DNA of 64,000 nucleotides, from positions 84,664,399 to 84,728,398 of the forward strand of contig NW_023604861.1 of the NCBI RefSeq assembly GCF_014898055.3. The letters are read 5' to 3'. Below are positions 1-12,621 of this stretch, one piece after another. Position 1 is the stretch's first letter. The number at the start of each line of letters is the position of its first letter. The translations under genes and the position numbers were made by a program. The notes below the pieces were generated by a model. That model ran no database searches and was not told the DNA's origin. It worked only from the letters and a program-made list of their open reading frames with translations. Origin of the DNA: Talpa occidentalis (Eukaryota > Chordata > Mammalia > Eulipotyphla > Talpidae).

Positions 1-3000
1 TCTAACTGAACAGGCTCAGAAAGTTTCAGCTGCTCCTGGGTCAGCTGGCCAGAGGACTGGGATATCAACAGTAACCTCTAGTCCTTATGCACATGAAGAG
101 CAGCCCTTTATTTTTTACCAACAGAAGTTGCCAGAGAGTCATCTAACTGAAGAGGCTCAAAACACTTCTGCTGTTCCTGGGCCAACAGACCAGAAGACTG
201 GGTTGCCATCAGAAGCTTTTACTTTCTACTCACACAGAGATAAGCCTATTGTTTTTTACCAACAGGAGTTGCCAGATAATCTTCTTCCTGAACAGGCTCA
301 GAAAGTTTTAGCTGCTTCTGGGTCAGCTGACCAGAGGACTGGGATTTCAACAGTATCTTCAAGTTCCACCTCACTGGAAGGGAAACCCATTATTTTCTAT
401 CCACAGGCCTTACCAAATAGACATCTCACAGAAGAGGCTCCAAGAGTTTCAGCTGCTTCTGGATCAGCTGACCAAAGGAATGGGAAATCAACAGTAACTT
501 CTATTCCTTACGCACATAGAGAGCAGCCCTTTATATTTTACCAAAAGGAGTTGCAAGAGAGTCCTCTACCTGAACAGGTTCAGAAAGTTTCAGCTGCTCC
601 TGGATCAGCTGACCAGAGGACTGGGATATCAACAGTAACCTCTATTCCTTACGTACATAGAGAGCAGCCATTTATATTTTACCAACAGGAGTTGCAAGAG
701 AGTCCTCTACCTGAAGAGGGTCAGAAAGTTTCAACTGCTCCTGGATCAGCTGGCCAGAGGACTGGGATAGCAACAGTAACCTCTATTCCTTATGCACATA
801 AAGAGCAGCCCTTTATTTTTTACCAACAAAAGTTGCCAGAGAGTCATCTAACTGAAGAGGCTCAAAACACTTCTGTTGTTCCTGGGCCAACAGACCAGAA
901 GACTGGGTTGCCATCAGAACCTTTAACTTCCTACTCACACAGAGATAAGCCTGTTGTTTTTTACAAACAATTTCCAGACAGTCCTCTAACTGAACAGGCT
1001 CAGAAAGTTTCAGTTGCTCCAGGATCAGCTGGCCAGAGAACTGGGTTGTCAACAGTAACCCCTATTCCTTATGCACATAGAGAACAGCCCTTTATATTTT
1101 ACCAACAGGAGTTACAGGAGAGTCTTCTAACTGAACAGGCTCAGAAAGTTTCAGCTGCTCCTGGATCAGCTGAGCAGAGGACTGGGATATCAACAGTAAC
1201 CTCTAGTCCTTACATACATAAAGAACAGCCCTTTAATTTTCACCAACAGAAATTGCCAGAGAGTCACCTAACTGAAGAGGCTCAAAACACTTCTGTTGTT
1301 CCTGGACCAACAGACCAGAAGACTGGGTTGCCATCAGAACCTTTTACTTCCTACTCACACAGAGATAAGCCCATTGTTTTTTATGAACAAGAATTTCCAG
1401 ACAGTTCTCTAACGGAACAGGCTCAGAAAGTTTTAGCTGCTCCTGGATCGGCTGGCCAGAGGACTGGGATATCACCAGTATCTTCAAGTTCCTCCTCACT
1501 GGAAGGGAAACACATTATTTTTTATCCACAGGCCTTAACAGATAGGCATCTCACGGAAGAGGCTCCAGAAGTTTCAGCTGCTCCTGGGTCAGCTGACCAG
1601 AGGACTGGGATATCAACAGCAACCTCTATTCCTTATGCACATAAAGAGCAGCCATTTATTTTTTACCAACAAAAGTTGCCAGAGAGTCATCTAACTGAAG
1701 AGGCTGAAAACACTTCTGCTGTTTCTGGGCCAACAGACCAGAAGACTGGGTTGCCATCAGAACCTTTAGCTTCCTACTCACAGAGAGATAAGCCCGTTGT
1801 TTTTTATGAACAGGAATTTCCAGACAATTCTCTAATTGAACAGGCTCAGAAAGTTTTAGCTGCTCCTAGATCAGCTAGCCAGGGGACTGGGATATCAACA
1901 GTATCAAGTTCCTCCTCACTGGAAGGGAAACCCATTATTTTCTATCCACAGGCCTTACCAAATAGACATCTCACAGAAGAGGCTCCTATAGCTTCAGCTG
2001 CTCCTGAATCAGCTAGCCAGAGGACTGGGATATCAACAGTATCAAGTTCCTCCTCACTAGAAGGGAAACCCATTATTTTCTATCCACAGGCCTTACCAAA
2101 TAGACATCTCACAGAAGAGGCTCCAAAAGTTTCAGCTGCTTCTGATTCAGCTGACCAGAGGAGTGGGGAATCAGCAGCAACCTCTATTCCTTACTCACAT
2201 AGAGAGAAGTCTATTATTTTCTACCAACAGGCCTTGCCAGATAGTCCTCTAACTGAAGAGGCTCAGAAAGTTTCACCTGTTCCTGGAACAGGTGACCAGA
2301 GAACCAGAATACCAGTAGAAACTTCTGTTTCTTACTCACACAGAGAGAAGCCTATTATTTCTTACCAACAGGAGTTGTCAGATAGTCATCTAACTGAAGA
2401 GGCTCTGAAAATTTCAAGTGTTTCTGAATCAACTGACCAGAAGACTGTAATACCTACAGCACTGTCTAGTTCCTATTCATACGAAGAGGAGCCTGCCATT
2501 TTTTACCAGCAGGAGTTGCCAGATATTACTGAAGAGGCTTTAAAAATTATAGGGGGTCCTGGAGCAGTTGATCAGAAGACTGGGATATCAGCAGTAACCT
2601 CTTCTTACTCACATAGAGAGAAGCCCATTGTCTCTTACCAGCAAGAGTTAATAGATACTAATGATGATGTGTTCAGACTCCTAGGGCTTCCTGTATCAGT
2701 TGACCAGAAAACTGGTGTACAAATTGTACCCACTACTTTTCTTAGAGAGCTCCCTGTCTTTTCTTATCAGAAGGATTTGCCAGATGTTACTGAAGAAACT
2801 CTGAAAGTTTCAGCTGTTCCTGGACCAGCTGAACAGAAGACTGGTAAAAGAATTGTATCCTCAGCTTCCCTTAGAGAGGGACCTATATTTTCTTATCAGA
2901 AGGACTTGCCAGGTATTAGTGAAGAAACTTTGAAATTTGCAGTTGTTCCTGAACCAGCTGACCAGAAGACTGGGATACAAGTAATCCCCTCCAGTTCCTC

Positions 3001-4595
3001 TTCATATAGAGGGAAGGCTGGTGTTTCTTTTCCACAGGAGGTGCCAAATCTTACTAAAGAAACTTTAAAAGTTTTTGCTCTTCCTGGATCAGCTGAACAG
3101 AAGACTGAGTCATCAACAATTTCCCCTAGCCCTTATTTACAAAGAGAGAAGCCTAAAGATTCACCTGTGATTGGACCGGAAGACCAGAAGACTCCATCAT
3201 TGGCAGTTGTTCATGATTCTTATTCTCAGAGAGTAAAACCCAGTATTTTCTTTCAACAGCAGTTGACAGATAAACATGAAAGTAAAGCTATTCTGAAGAT
3301 TTCAACTGTTCCTGAACCCACTGAGGTGGATTCTGGGATTCCACTACCTCTTCCTAGTTCCTTTTCACATAGAGAGAAATCGAATATTTTCTATTCACAG
3401 GAATTGCCAGATAACCATCTAACTGAAAATGCGCTAAAGGTTTCAGTTATCCCTGGACAAGCTAACCAGAAAACTCTGTTACCAACAACTCTTCCTAGTT
3501 CCTTTTCACCCAGAGAGAAACCAGATATATCCTATCGAAAGGATTTGCCAAATAGACACCTAGTCGAAGGTGCTCTGATGCTCTCAAGTGGTCTTGGGCA
3601 AGATGAAAAGATTACTAGGTTCTCAACAGTTTCCCCTGATACTTATTCACGTAGTGAAAAACACAAACTTGTTTCAGACCATGTCCAGAGGCTAATAGAT
3701 AATTTGGATTCTTCTAATTCTAGTCTTACTTCAAACAGTATGCCTTTAAATTCTCAGGCTGATAGTAGAATTGTAATAAATAAGCCAGAATCATCAGGTT
3801 TTGAAGATGTTGGCTCTAAGGATATCCGGGATACAGGCAGTGGTTCCAAAACTCTTAAAGAGATTCGGACACTTTTAATGGAGGCAGAAAATATAGCACT
3901 GAAACGCTGTAATTTTTCTTCTCCCCTTGTGCCTTTCCGAGATGTTAATGATATTTCATATATACAATCTAAGAAGGTGGTTTGCTTTAAAGAACCCCCA
4001 ACAACTGATAACTCTCATGGTGATTTGCCTCACAAACAGTCATTCACAGAGGAAAACCCAGCCAACCAGTACATACAGAAGGATATTAGCACACAGACGA
4101 ATATGAAATGCCAGAGAGGCATTGAAAATTGGGAGTTTATTAGTTCAACTACAGTTAGAAGTCCTCTAGAGGAAGCAGAAAGTAAAGCCAGAGTGACATT
4201 AGATGAAACCCTTAGGCAATATAAAGCAGCCAGATCTGTAATGAGATCTGAACCTGAAGGGTATAGTAGAACCATTGGGAATAAAATTGTAATCCCCATG
4301 ATGACTATCATAAAAAGTGATTCAAGCAGTGATGCAAGTTCCTGCTCATGGGACAGTAATTCCTTGGAATCAGTTTCTGATGTTCTTCTAAACTTCTTTC
4401 CATATGCGTCACCAAAGACAAGCATGACAGATAGCAGAGAGGAAGAGGGTGTGTCAGAGAGTGATGATGCTGCCAGCAGTGTAGATTCACTGGCTGCACA
4501 TGTGAAAAACCTACTAAAATGTGAATCCTCATTGAATCATGCTAAACAAATACTCAAAAATGCAGAGGAAGAAGAATGTCGGGTGCGAGCACGAG
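1..4595 (+). CDS. ALMS1: ALMS1 exon 8 (3' part): 47-residue tandem repeat region and unique tail
   Basis: The frame is open from base 2, so the window begins inside the exon and any in-window ATG or TTG is not the start. The exon ends at ACGAG|GTAGG in phase 1. Bases 2 to about 3670 encode some 26 units of roughly 47 residues with the consensus features LTEEA, PG-x-x-DQKTG, YSHREKP and FYQQELPD. Units 1-16 are very alike. Units 18-26 are shorter and diverged. One irregular unit near 3080-3290 appears to have lost its FYQQELPD/LTEEA segment, leaving two DQKT or EQKT motifs close together. Bases 3671-4595 encode a non-repeated, Ser/Glu-rich tail with a helical stretch (TLKEIRTLLMEAENIALKR) and an acidic, heptad-like end (SSLNHAKQILKNAEEEE). 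The repeat array is a known ALMS1 feature of uncertain biochemical role. In human, exon 8 is about 6 kb, so a sizeable 5' part is missing here. Confidence 0.95.
2..3670 (+). repeat. Coding minisatellite: ~141 bp (47 codon) tandem repeat, about 26 units
   Basis: Unit starts can be followed at 2, 143, 284, 425, 566, 707, 848, 986, 1127, 1268, 1409, 1550, 1691, 1832, 1970, 2108, 2249 and 2390, so spacing is 141 bp or, for three units, 138 bp. All length changes are multiples of three, as expected for an array kept in frame. Three unit classes are visible. One ends FYQQKLPESH, one carries QNTS...DQKTGLPSE...HRDKP, and one carries LEGK-IIFYPQAL. They recur in order. The 5' end is homogeneous and the 3' end is degenerate. 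Confidence 0.92.
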
Positions 4596-5491
4596 GTAGG
4601 AACTGATCATTTGTTATAAAGGCAGGCAGAAGTTTATAAACTGCTTAATAATATATTTGAAGTTCAATGTTTGGAGTTCTAAATTTATTTTCCTGTGATC
4701 CAAAGTTCTTTTTTTTTTTTTTTTTTAAACAATCCAAAGTTCATTTAACCAATAATGCAGCTAAGTTGTATTAATAGAGCTAGTTTGTTTGGAGTCTTGG
4801 GGGAAGTAGGTTTTGATGGCTGAAAGAGTATGGTGGTACCCTGGACTCCCAAACTAAAGTCTTATGTTTTCCTAATCCTCCCATTATAGTTATCCTTATT
4901 TTGTACAAAGGCAAAAACAAAACAGCAAACCAAGAAAACCCAATTTGCTCTGCTCTGCATCACTGTGTGTCTTTCTCATTCCCTTTTCTAATAAAATTCT
5001 TGAGGCTGATCTTAGACATTAGAAAAAACTAATCAAGCTATTTCGCACTAAAATTGGGTTAAAGGTTTAAAGGATTATTTACTGATCCGAATGATCTCTA
5101 ATAGAATTCTGCTTAAAAAATATCTAAGACAATATGGGAAGCATATTTTGCATATAAACAATTCAGGCCTGCATGGGAATCTTTATTATTTCAGCTTTCA
5201 TCAAATTGGCAGAAAGTGAAGCAGGAACTAATAGGGGAGGCAAAGGAACTGTCTTGATTAGACGCATGATTAAAATAACAGTGATTGAATACTGTATTTA
5301 CAGCCACCTCTTTGAAGAAATATCTATATAGAGTATGATTTAAAAATCAGTTATTTCAGTGAAATGATCTCTCAAAACTTTTAATAATATATATGATTGA
5401 GAGTACACACAATTAAGTACTGTGATAGATATTAATTTGGCTGTACTGATGATCTGTGTGTTATCTCAAGTGCTTTATGCTTTCTCTCCAG
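4596..5491 (+). other. ALMS1: Intron 8
   Basis: Short intron between donor GTAGGAACT and acceptor TTTCTCTCCAG. It contains a poly-T run at about 4710-4726 and AT-rich unique sequence. I see no repeat family or gene in it. Confidence 0.85.
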
Positions 5492-5631
5492 CCTGGAATC
5501 TGAAGTTTAACTTGGCTCGTGAATATGAGTGTGGCTACTCAATTTCAGAATTAAATGAAGATGACCGGAGAAAAGTAGAAGAGATCAAAGCAAAATTGTT
5601 TGCTCATGAGAGAACAACTGCTTTGTCCAAG
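5492..5631 (+). CDS. ALMS1: ALMS1 exon 9
   Basis: This exon is 140 nt. It follows TTTCTCTCCAG and ends TCCAAG|GTAGGA. Together with the last G of exon 8 it gives 47 codons and ends in phase 0. The encoded stretch begins AWNLKFNLA and continues through an acidic, charged helix (NEDDRRKVEEIKAKL) that extends the coiled-coil-like end of exon 8. Both the sequence and the junction match the known ALMS1 continuation. The downstream intron is unusually long (18 kb). Confidence 0.93.
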
Positions 5632-6374
5632 GTAGGAAATAAATCTAGATGTTGAAAAAAGAGAAATAGTGAAAGAAATGTAGTGAAATTTGCATCATTG
5701 ATGATTCTAGCTGAGTCATTGCTAGTCTTTGTCTCAAGTGCTAGAAACCTTAATTCTTCAAAGATTAGATTATTATTCCAAATTTTCTACTAAAAAAAAT
5801 AACTCTTTAGGAAAATAATAATGAATTCATTTGTCTTATCAATATGTTGGTGTTCCTCTTGTTTTCCCTTGAGGGTGATAGCTTGAGATGTAGGTGAAGT
5901 CTAGCTATTCTCTCCAGCTTAAGAACACAGAGCTGTAACAGTTTACATATATTTGACATTCATTTAAATAATATTTATATTCCTTCCACTGTTAACTTTC
6001 ATTTATAAAAAAGAATATGTGAAGCATTTATAAAAAATAAAGAAAAGTAAAAATATTTTTTGCATTTTGGCCCTCCAGCTGGAGATATAGAATTAATTCA
6101 AATACCATTGAAGTTGTGTCTGTCTCCTTCCCCTCACATGTGTAGTTTTTCTTGACATTTAGTATGGTTTTTAACTCTGTAGTACATAGAATCAGCATGA
6201 TAAATACTCTTCCGAGAATTGTGTTTTTCATAACCTTAGGTTTTTGAGATTCTTTTATATAGATGTACATAGTTACAGTTTATTCTTTTTTATCGCTGTA
6301 GATATTCCTGTATATGAATATGTCATAGTTTATCCATTCCCTTGAGGATAAGGCACTTACTCTGCTATTAGAAA

Positions 6375-6520
6375 CAGTAACAGTGTAGTAATACCTACCT
6401 TGCAGGGTTTTGGGATGGCTTACATGAGAGAATGCCTATAAAATACTCAATAGAATGTGTGGTATCTGGTAATGCTTAATAATTGGCAGCTATTACCATT
6501 GTTATTAATCCTATATAAAT
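6375..6520 (+). repeat. MIR-like SINE fragment
   Basis: The stretch reads AGTAATACCTACCTTGCAGG, then GGATGGCTTACATGAGAGAATG and ends in a CAGCTATTACCATT-like segment. This is the order of the 3' half of ancient mammalian MIR elements (TACCTACCTCATAGGG... GCTATTATTATT). It is old and diverged, and strand is set by that order. Confidence 0.6.
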
Positions 6521-7179
6521 TGGTATAGTCATCATATGCACAGATTTTTATGGCCTGCACTGCAGTTTATTAGAAAATTATTCATCAATGGTACAACATG
6601 ATTTTTCTTCTTATCTCAATTTTGGTGAAGTTTTTAAAAGTATAAATTAGATTGGATTTGGGGATTACATATGTGAAAAACAAAATTAGTAAATAATAGA
6701 ATGGCCATTGTCCTAGCATCCTTTGTTTAAAAATACATTTCCCCCCCATGATCTACATTTCCTTTCTTTAATCTTCTTGCTTAGTATTTTCATATCCCTC
6801 ATCAATCAAATTGCCTTGTTTGGGGGTAGACTCCAGTTTGTATTACTTTAAAATACAGTGTCTTTAATTAGATTAAGCATGAAATTTTTTTCATGGTATG
6901 ATCTGATCACCATGAAATGTAGGTGGTAATTTTCTTTATGCCAATGTGTTCTGCAATTTCAATAGTCGCATCATACTGTAGCATATTAAAAAAAAATAAA
7001 ATATGAATTGCTGCCCATTTATGTATTTAGTAACTACTTTTGTCTAGATTATTAAAATGTTTGCTTAAACAGGGTTATGGGGGAAAAGTCTCAAACTTGA
7101 TGAATTAAAATTTTTCTAACAACTGGGTAAAGTACCTCACCATGGTACCTCACCATCCTACTTGTAGTTCACCATACTT

Positions 7180-7745
7180 TTTAGAACTTGCTGAGTGATT
7201 GTGAACTGTAGTTTATTTTTTTCCTTTATAATTATTTTTAACTCAGGTAAATTGGGGCACCACCATAGTGCAGCCACCACTAACTCACCCATATTCCACT
7301 GCCATAGACCATTGTGCTTTCTCCCCTCTTCCAACACCTGCACAACTTTTGGTGCTTCAGTTCTGTAGTCAGCTATCAAGGGTTACTTTTTCAGCTGTCT
7401 TTATCAGACTATTAATTTAGTTACTTTATAGTCCATATATTAGTGACAACATCTGGTATTTGTCTTTCTCCTTTTTACTTATTTCACTTAGCATTAATCC
7501 TTCAACACTCCATCCCTGTGAACTTTAGTGTCATGTGTCTTGTTCTTAGTAAACTCATAATGGCCATGTCTTTATATTTTTGGGATGCTTTTTTTAATTT
7601 ACATAGATCATTTCCTTTTAAAATTTCTTTAAATGCATACTTTTATATTATACAATAGTCTGTTGTATAATAATAACAATTTAATCGTCCCTTTATGGTT
7701 GGACATTTATTCATTCATTCCACAAATGCTTACTGAATGTGTAAT
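7180..7745 (-). mobile_element. LINE-1 3' fragment, antisense
   Basis: On the + strand it reads as the reverse complement of an L1 3' UTR and ORF2 end: CCACCACTAACTCACCC, then ACATCTGGTATTTGTC, TTATTTCACTTAGCAT, CCATCCCTGTGAAC and AATGGCCATGTCTTTATA. These are the familiar antisense L1 words for the last part of ORF2. No frame is intact. Confidence 0.75.
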
Positions 7746-10476
7746 TTGCTGGTCACTGGTCTGCTGAGAACATATCACTGCACAAAATAGATAGAAATTC
7801 CTTCCTTTTGAAGATTATGCTCAGTGAGGGAGCCATTTAAAATGAAAACAAACTAAAAGTAAAAGATTGGAACAAGATTGTACCTGCAAATAATCCAAAT
7901 AGAAAGGGAGGAACTGATATTCTCATAATGGATCATCCAGACTTTTATCTAAAACAGGTAATCAGGGACAAAGATAACCACTATATAATCAGCAAGGGGA
8001 CAATTCAGCAAGAAGACATAGTTTTTTAACATTTATGCACCTAACAAAGGGGTACCTAGTTATATAAAGCAACCATTAAAAGAGCTAAAACAACATGTTG
8101 TCAAAAATACACTTTTTGTCAGAGACTTTAATACACCACTGACACAAAGGGATAGATCATCCAGACAGAAAATTAGCAAAGAAATTAAGGCTTTACTTGA
8201 ATTTTTGGGCCAGATGGATTTAATGGACATTTATAGAGTGTTCCATCCCAAAAGAAATGAGTACACTTTTTTCTCTAGGACACATGGAACATCCTCAAGA
8301 ATAGACCCATATACTAACTAGAACACAAAACATGTCTCTGAAAATAGAAATTATATCAGACATCTTCAGAGATCACAGTGGTATGAAGCTAGAAATTAAC
8401 TTCAAAAAGAATCCCAAAACAAACCAAATATGGAAACTAAACAAAACTCTTCTAAACAACAGTGGTTCAAAGAAGAAATCAGAAAGTATATTGAGACTAA
8501 TAAAATTGGAGTGATAAACTGCCAGGCCTTAAAGGATGTTGCAAAAGCAGTACCACATGGAAAGTTCATAACAATATAGGCCCACATTAAAAAAAAAAAA
8601 AAAGACAAGAAATACCTCAAACAATCAAACTATGCAGCTGAAGGAACTAGAAAAAGAACAAAAGTATCCACAAATCAGCAGAAGGAAACAAATTATAAAA
8701 GTTAGGACAGAAATAAATGAAATAGGAAACAAAAAAGTCCAAAAGTTAAGTGAAACCAAGAGCTAGTTCTTTGAAAAAATAAAATTGAGAAGCCCTTAGG
8801 CTTATAAAGAAGAGAGGAAACCCAGTAGAAATGAAAGAGGTGAAATTACTTACGATGGATGGTGCAAAAATCCATAGAATATAAAAGCCTACCATGAACA
8901 TCTATGCAAACAAACTGGACAACCTGGAAGAAATGTACAAGTTTTTAGATTCATACAACCTCCCAAGACTGAATGAAGATGAGATAGCTTTAATAGTTCA
9001 ACCCCAAGTTTCTGAACTTGAAAGTATAATAAAAAGTCTAAGAACAAAAATCCAGGACTAGGTAGCTTCTGCAGTGAATTCTACCAAACCTTCAAAGAGA
9101 ACCTAATACCTGTCCTCAAATTCTTCAGAAAAAATTGGAGTGGAAAACTCCCTAATGCATTGTATGAGCCAGCATTTATGATACCAAAACCAGTACAAAA
9201 AAAGAAAGCTATTGACTTATCCCTGATGAACATATACAAAAATTCTCAATAAAATCCTAGCAAACCAAATATAGCAACATTAAGAGAATCATCCACGATG
9301 CTCAAGTAAGCATTACAGGGATGCAAGGATGGGTCAACATACACACGTTAATAAACATCTTTCAACAAATCAACAAAAAGGAAGATAAAAATTACATGAT
9401 CATCTCAATAGATGCTAAAAAAGCATTCAACAATATTCAACATCCATTTATGATAAAAACACTGAATAAAATGGAAATAAATGGAACTAATCTAAACGTT
9501 CTAAAGGACATATGTGACATATCCACAGTCAAGATCATACTCGATCATACAGGAGTCTCCGGAGGTAAGACTGTCACCACTATTATTCAGCATAGTACTG
9601 AAAGTTCTAGCTCAAGCAGTTAGGTAAGAAAAAGACTTAAAAGGAATCTGATTTGGAAAAGAAGTTGTGAGTCTGTCATTGCTTGTAGATGAGATGATAA
9701 TATGCATAGAGTACCAAAAAAACTACTAGAAATAATAAACAAATATAGTAAAGTAGCAGGTTGCAAAGTCAGTACACAAAAATCAGTTATATTTCTGGAT
9801 GCAGCCAATATATCAGAAGAAAGTGAAATAAGAAAACCCCATTTCCAATCACACCAAAGTGTATGAAAGACCTGGGAGTAAACTTAATGAAGGAGGTAAA
9901 TGATGAATATATTGAAAGCTATAAAACTCTGTTAAAGGAAATAAAAGATGACACAAAGAAATGGAAAGCTAGCCCATGCTCATAGTTTAGAAGAATGAAC
10001 ATCATTAAAAGATGTGCATGGTACCTAAAACATTTTACAAATCCAATGCAATACCTATCAAATCCCAATTATTTATTTTCAAGGGAAGTAATCATTTTTA
10101 AAATTTAAGTGTAAATTTTAACAAAAGACCCTGAATAGCTGAAGCAACCCTGACAGAAGAGAGAAAAATAGAGGTATCACACTTGCTGCCTGCAACTATT
10201 TTACATAGCAACAGTAATCAAAGTAGTATGATATTGGAATAAAAGCAAAACAAACTCAGACCAGTGGAATAGAATAGAAAGCCCATATATTAACTCACAC
10301 AAAATTAGGCAGTTAATCTTTGACAGTGGAGTCACAGCCATACAATGCAGAAAGGAAAACGTTAACAAATAATATTGGGAAACAATGGATAGCAACAAGC
10401 AAAAAAAAAAAAAGAAAAGAAAAACTAGATCCATACTTACCTTGATACACAAAAATTAATTAAAAGTGAATTAGAG

Positions 10477-10603
10477 GGCAGCAGTGTATTTCATCAGTCT
10501 GTCTGTTCTGTTCCCTGCTCTGGCTCTGATGAATTCCCTCACCCTCCTGTGCTTCTGACTGTACCCAGTGCTTGTATAAAAAAGTAAATAAATCTTTAAA
10601 AAA
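10477..10603 (+). mobile_element. tRNA-derived SINE, 5'-truncated copy
   Basis: Only the 3' half is present, starting at GCAGCAGTGTATTTCATCAG and ending AAATCTTTAAAAAAA. It is preceded by AAAAGTGAATTAGAG (10462-10476). A near copy of that string, AAAAGTGAATAAG, follows at 10604-10616. Confidence 0.88.
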
Positions 10604-10616
10604 AAAAGTGAATAAG

Positions 10617-10890
10617 GGGGCCTCCCTGGTGGCACAGGTGGTTGAGCGCAGCGCTTTGAAGCTGTCCGCAGCCTCTGCAGTGCCGGTTTGATCCCTGCCG
10701 GCCTCGGAACAACCCACATGGCGAGGCAGACCTCTCCTGTCTCGCCCACTGCTCCGCTCAGCAGTGTATTTCATCAGTCTGCCTGTTCTGTTCCTCTCTC
10801 TGTCTCTGGTGAATCCTCTCATCCTCCCGCACATCTGACCTGTACCCCAGTTCTTGTATAAATAAAATAAATCTTTAAAAAAAAAAAAGA
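10617..10890 (+). mobile_element. tRNA-derived SINE, full length
   Basis: The head GGGGCCTCCCTGGTGGCACA and a B-box-like GGTTTGATCC are present. The body ends TTCTTGTATAAATAAAATAA and ATCTTTAAAA. AATGAATTAGAG follows at 10899-10910, a third copy of the duplicated target in the host L1. Confidence 0.9.
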
Positions 10891-11999
10891 AGTAAAAAAA
10901 TGAATTAGAGATCTAGATATAAAAACTGAAACCATAAAAAACTTGAAATGAAACATAGAGGGCACACTATAGGACATCAACTGGAAAGGTATTTGGAGAC
11001 TCAACCCCAGTGGCAAGGGAAACAAAAATGAAAAACAAATGGCACTACCTCAAACTAAAAGGCTTTTGTACCTCAAAAGAAACTATCACAAAACCAAAAA
11101 GGCACCCTACAGAATGGGAAAAATATTTGCATGTCATATATGTGAAAAGGGACTGATCTCAAAATATACAATTTTTTTATACAATCCAACAAGAAAAAAC
11201 AGGTAACCTGATGAAAAAAAAATGGGAGAAAGATCTAAATAGGCACTTTTCTGAAGAAGACATTCAGATGACCTAAAGACGTGAAAATGTTTCTCAACAT
11301 TGCTTTTTATAAGGGAAATGCAAATCAAAGGTCACCTCACCTCTGTAAGTATGGTATGAAAATAACAAATGTTGGTGAGGATGTGGTGAAAAACGAACTC
11401 TCATCCACTGTTGGTAGAAATGAAATTTAGTGTTGCCTCTTTGGAAAATGGTATGAAGATTTAAGAAAAATAAAATCGAAATTCTATTTTTATACATAAA
11501 ACAACACCGCTATTCTTAGGTATTTGAACAGATTTATGAATGCCTGTGTACATAAAAGCACTATCCACAATGGAACCAACCTAAGTGCCCTTCAAGAGAT
11601 AAATGGATAAAGAAGTTGAGAGACATACTCAACAGAATGCTACACTGCTGTTAAGAAAAGATGAAATAGTGACTTTTGAGATAAAATAGATGGACCTCAA
11701 GGTGATTATGTTACATGAAAGAAGTTAGAAAGTGAAAGATGGATATTGATTGGTTTCACTTATCTGTGGAACATAACCAAAAATCATACACAGGCATAAT
11801 ACAACAGGAGTAAGTTGGATTTAGAAGAAAAAATTTAAGGTGTACCAGAGGGAACAGAATAAAGGGAGGGGAGAAGGGAAGTGGTTGGCATATTGTCATG
11901 GGTTGTTTGGTGGAGGGTAAATGGAATGTGCACATATGGAGGAGCAAAAATGTAAAACCAAAGTAGAAATAAAAATTAGCAAATTTTGGCAATTATGAA

Positions 12000-12430
12000 T
12001 AAAGGTGCAATAGACATCACTATGTAGGTTTTTATGTGCACATGAGTTTTTTACTCCTTTGGGTAAATACTAAGGAATATGAATGCTAGAGTGTATGTTA
12101 AGAGTTAGTTTTGTAAGAAACTGCCAAACTGCCTTACAAAGTGGCTGTACCATTTTGTATTCCTACCAACAATGAATATGAGTACCTGCTGCTGTGCCTC
12201 CTTGTCGCATTTGGTATTGTCAGTGCCCTGGATTTTGACAGTTCTAATAGATGTGTAGTGGTACCTCATTAAAATTTGCATTTCTCTGATGTGCAACATC
12301 TTTTTCCTTTTTATATGCTTTGTCATATAAAGAGCCATATATCTCTTTTAGTGTGGTTTCTGTTCAGATCTATTATAGCTCATTTTCTAATAGCCTTTTT
12401 TTTTTTTTTTTTTTGGTTTGTGTCATTGAG
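12000..12430 (-). mobile_element. Old antisense LINE-1, right flank of nested insertion (3' part)
   Basis: The + strand shows antisense ORF2-end words: ACTCCTTTGGGTAAATAC, CTGCCAAACTGCCTTACAAAG and TTTGCATTTCTCTGATG. Divergence is greater than in the neighbouring younger L1. The same element resumes at 18290, so the younger L1 was inserted into it. Confidence 0.8.
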
Positions 12431-12621
12431 TCTTTTTTTTTTTTTAATAATAAATTTTATTTTTGTATTCCCCATACAATTGCAACCTCCTCATTCTGAC
12501 CCCAATCCCTCCCCTCCCGTCCCTCACCCCCCAAAGAGTGTCTCTGGTTCATAATTTTTTGTTGATTTTGATTTTCACTTTCTTATAGTGATTCATTTTC
12601 CTGGTCCCTTATTTAAGTTTT

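Larger units (their letters stand above)
7855..11995 (+). mobile_element. LINE-1, sense, decayed, lacking its 5' part
   Basis: ORF2 words appear in order. An endonuclease-region stretch lies at about 7920-8300 (ATTTATGCACCTAACAAAGG). A reverse-transcriptase stretch lies at 9320-9620, encoding MIISIDAKKAFNNIQHPFM. The carboxy-terminal part and 3' end run to about 11990 (AAGTGCCCTTCAAGAGATAAATGG). There are many stops and frameshifts, so it is dead. ORF1 and the 5' UTR are absent. It is interrupted by two SINEs at 10477-10890. Its 3' end abuts an antisense L1, tail to tail. Confidence 0.88.

Noticed and set aside
2..3670. Regularly spaced repeats resembling a CRISPR-like or satellite array
   Set aside because: Units are contiguous without spacers, keep a reading frame and match the known ALMS1 protein repeat.
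4030..4425. 131-codon open frame on the - strand within exon 8
   Set aside because: It lies wholly opposite the well-supported ALMS1 reading frame, has no recognisable family and is explained by codon bias of the sense strand. The 813-1052 and 4308-4532 frames on the same strand are rejected likewise.
5422..5655. Independent 77-codon gene
   Set aside because: The centre is exon 9 of ALMS1. The extra codons on each side are intron sequence beyond clear AG and GT sites.
10617..10700. tRNA gene (A-box and B-box like promoter)
   Set aside because: The tRNA-like boxes belong to the SINE heads. No cloverleaf with intact acceptor and anticodon arms could be drawn, and the same sequence recurs about 20 times.
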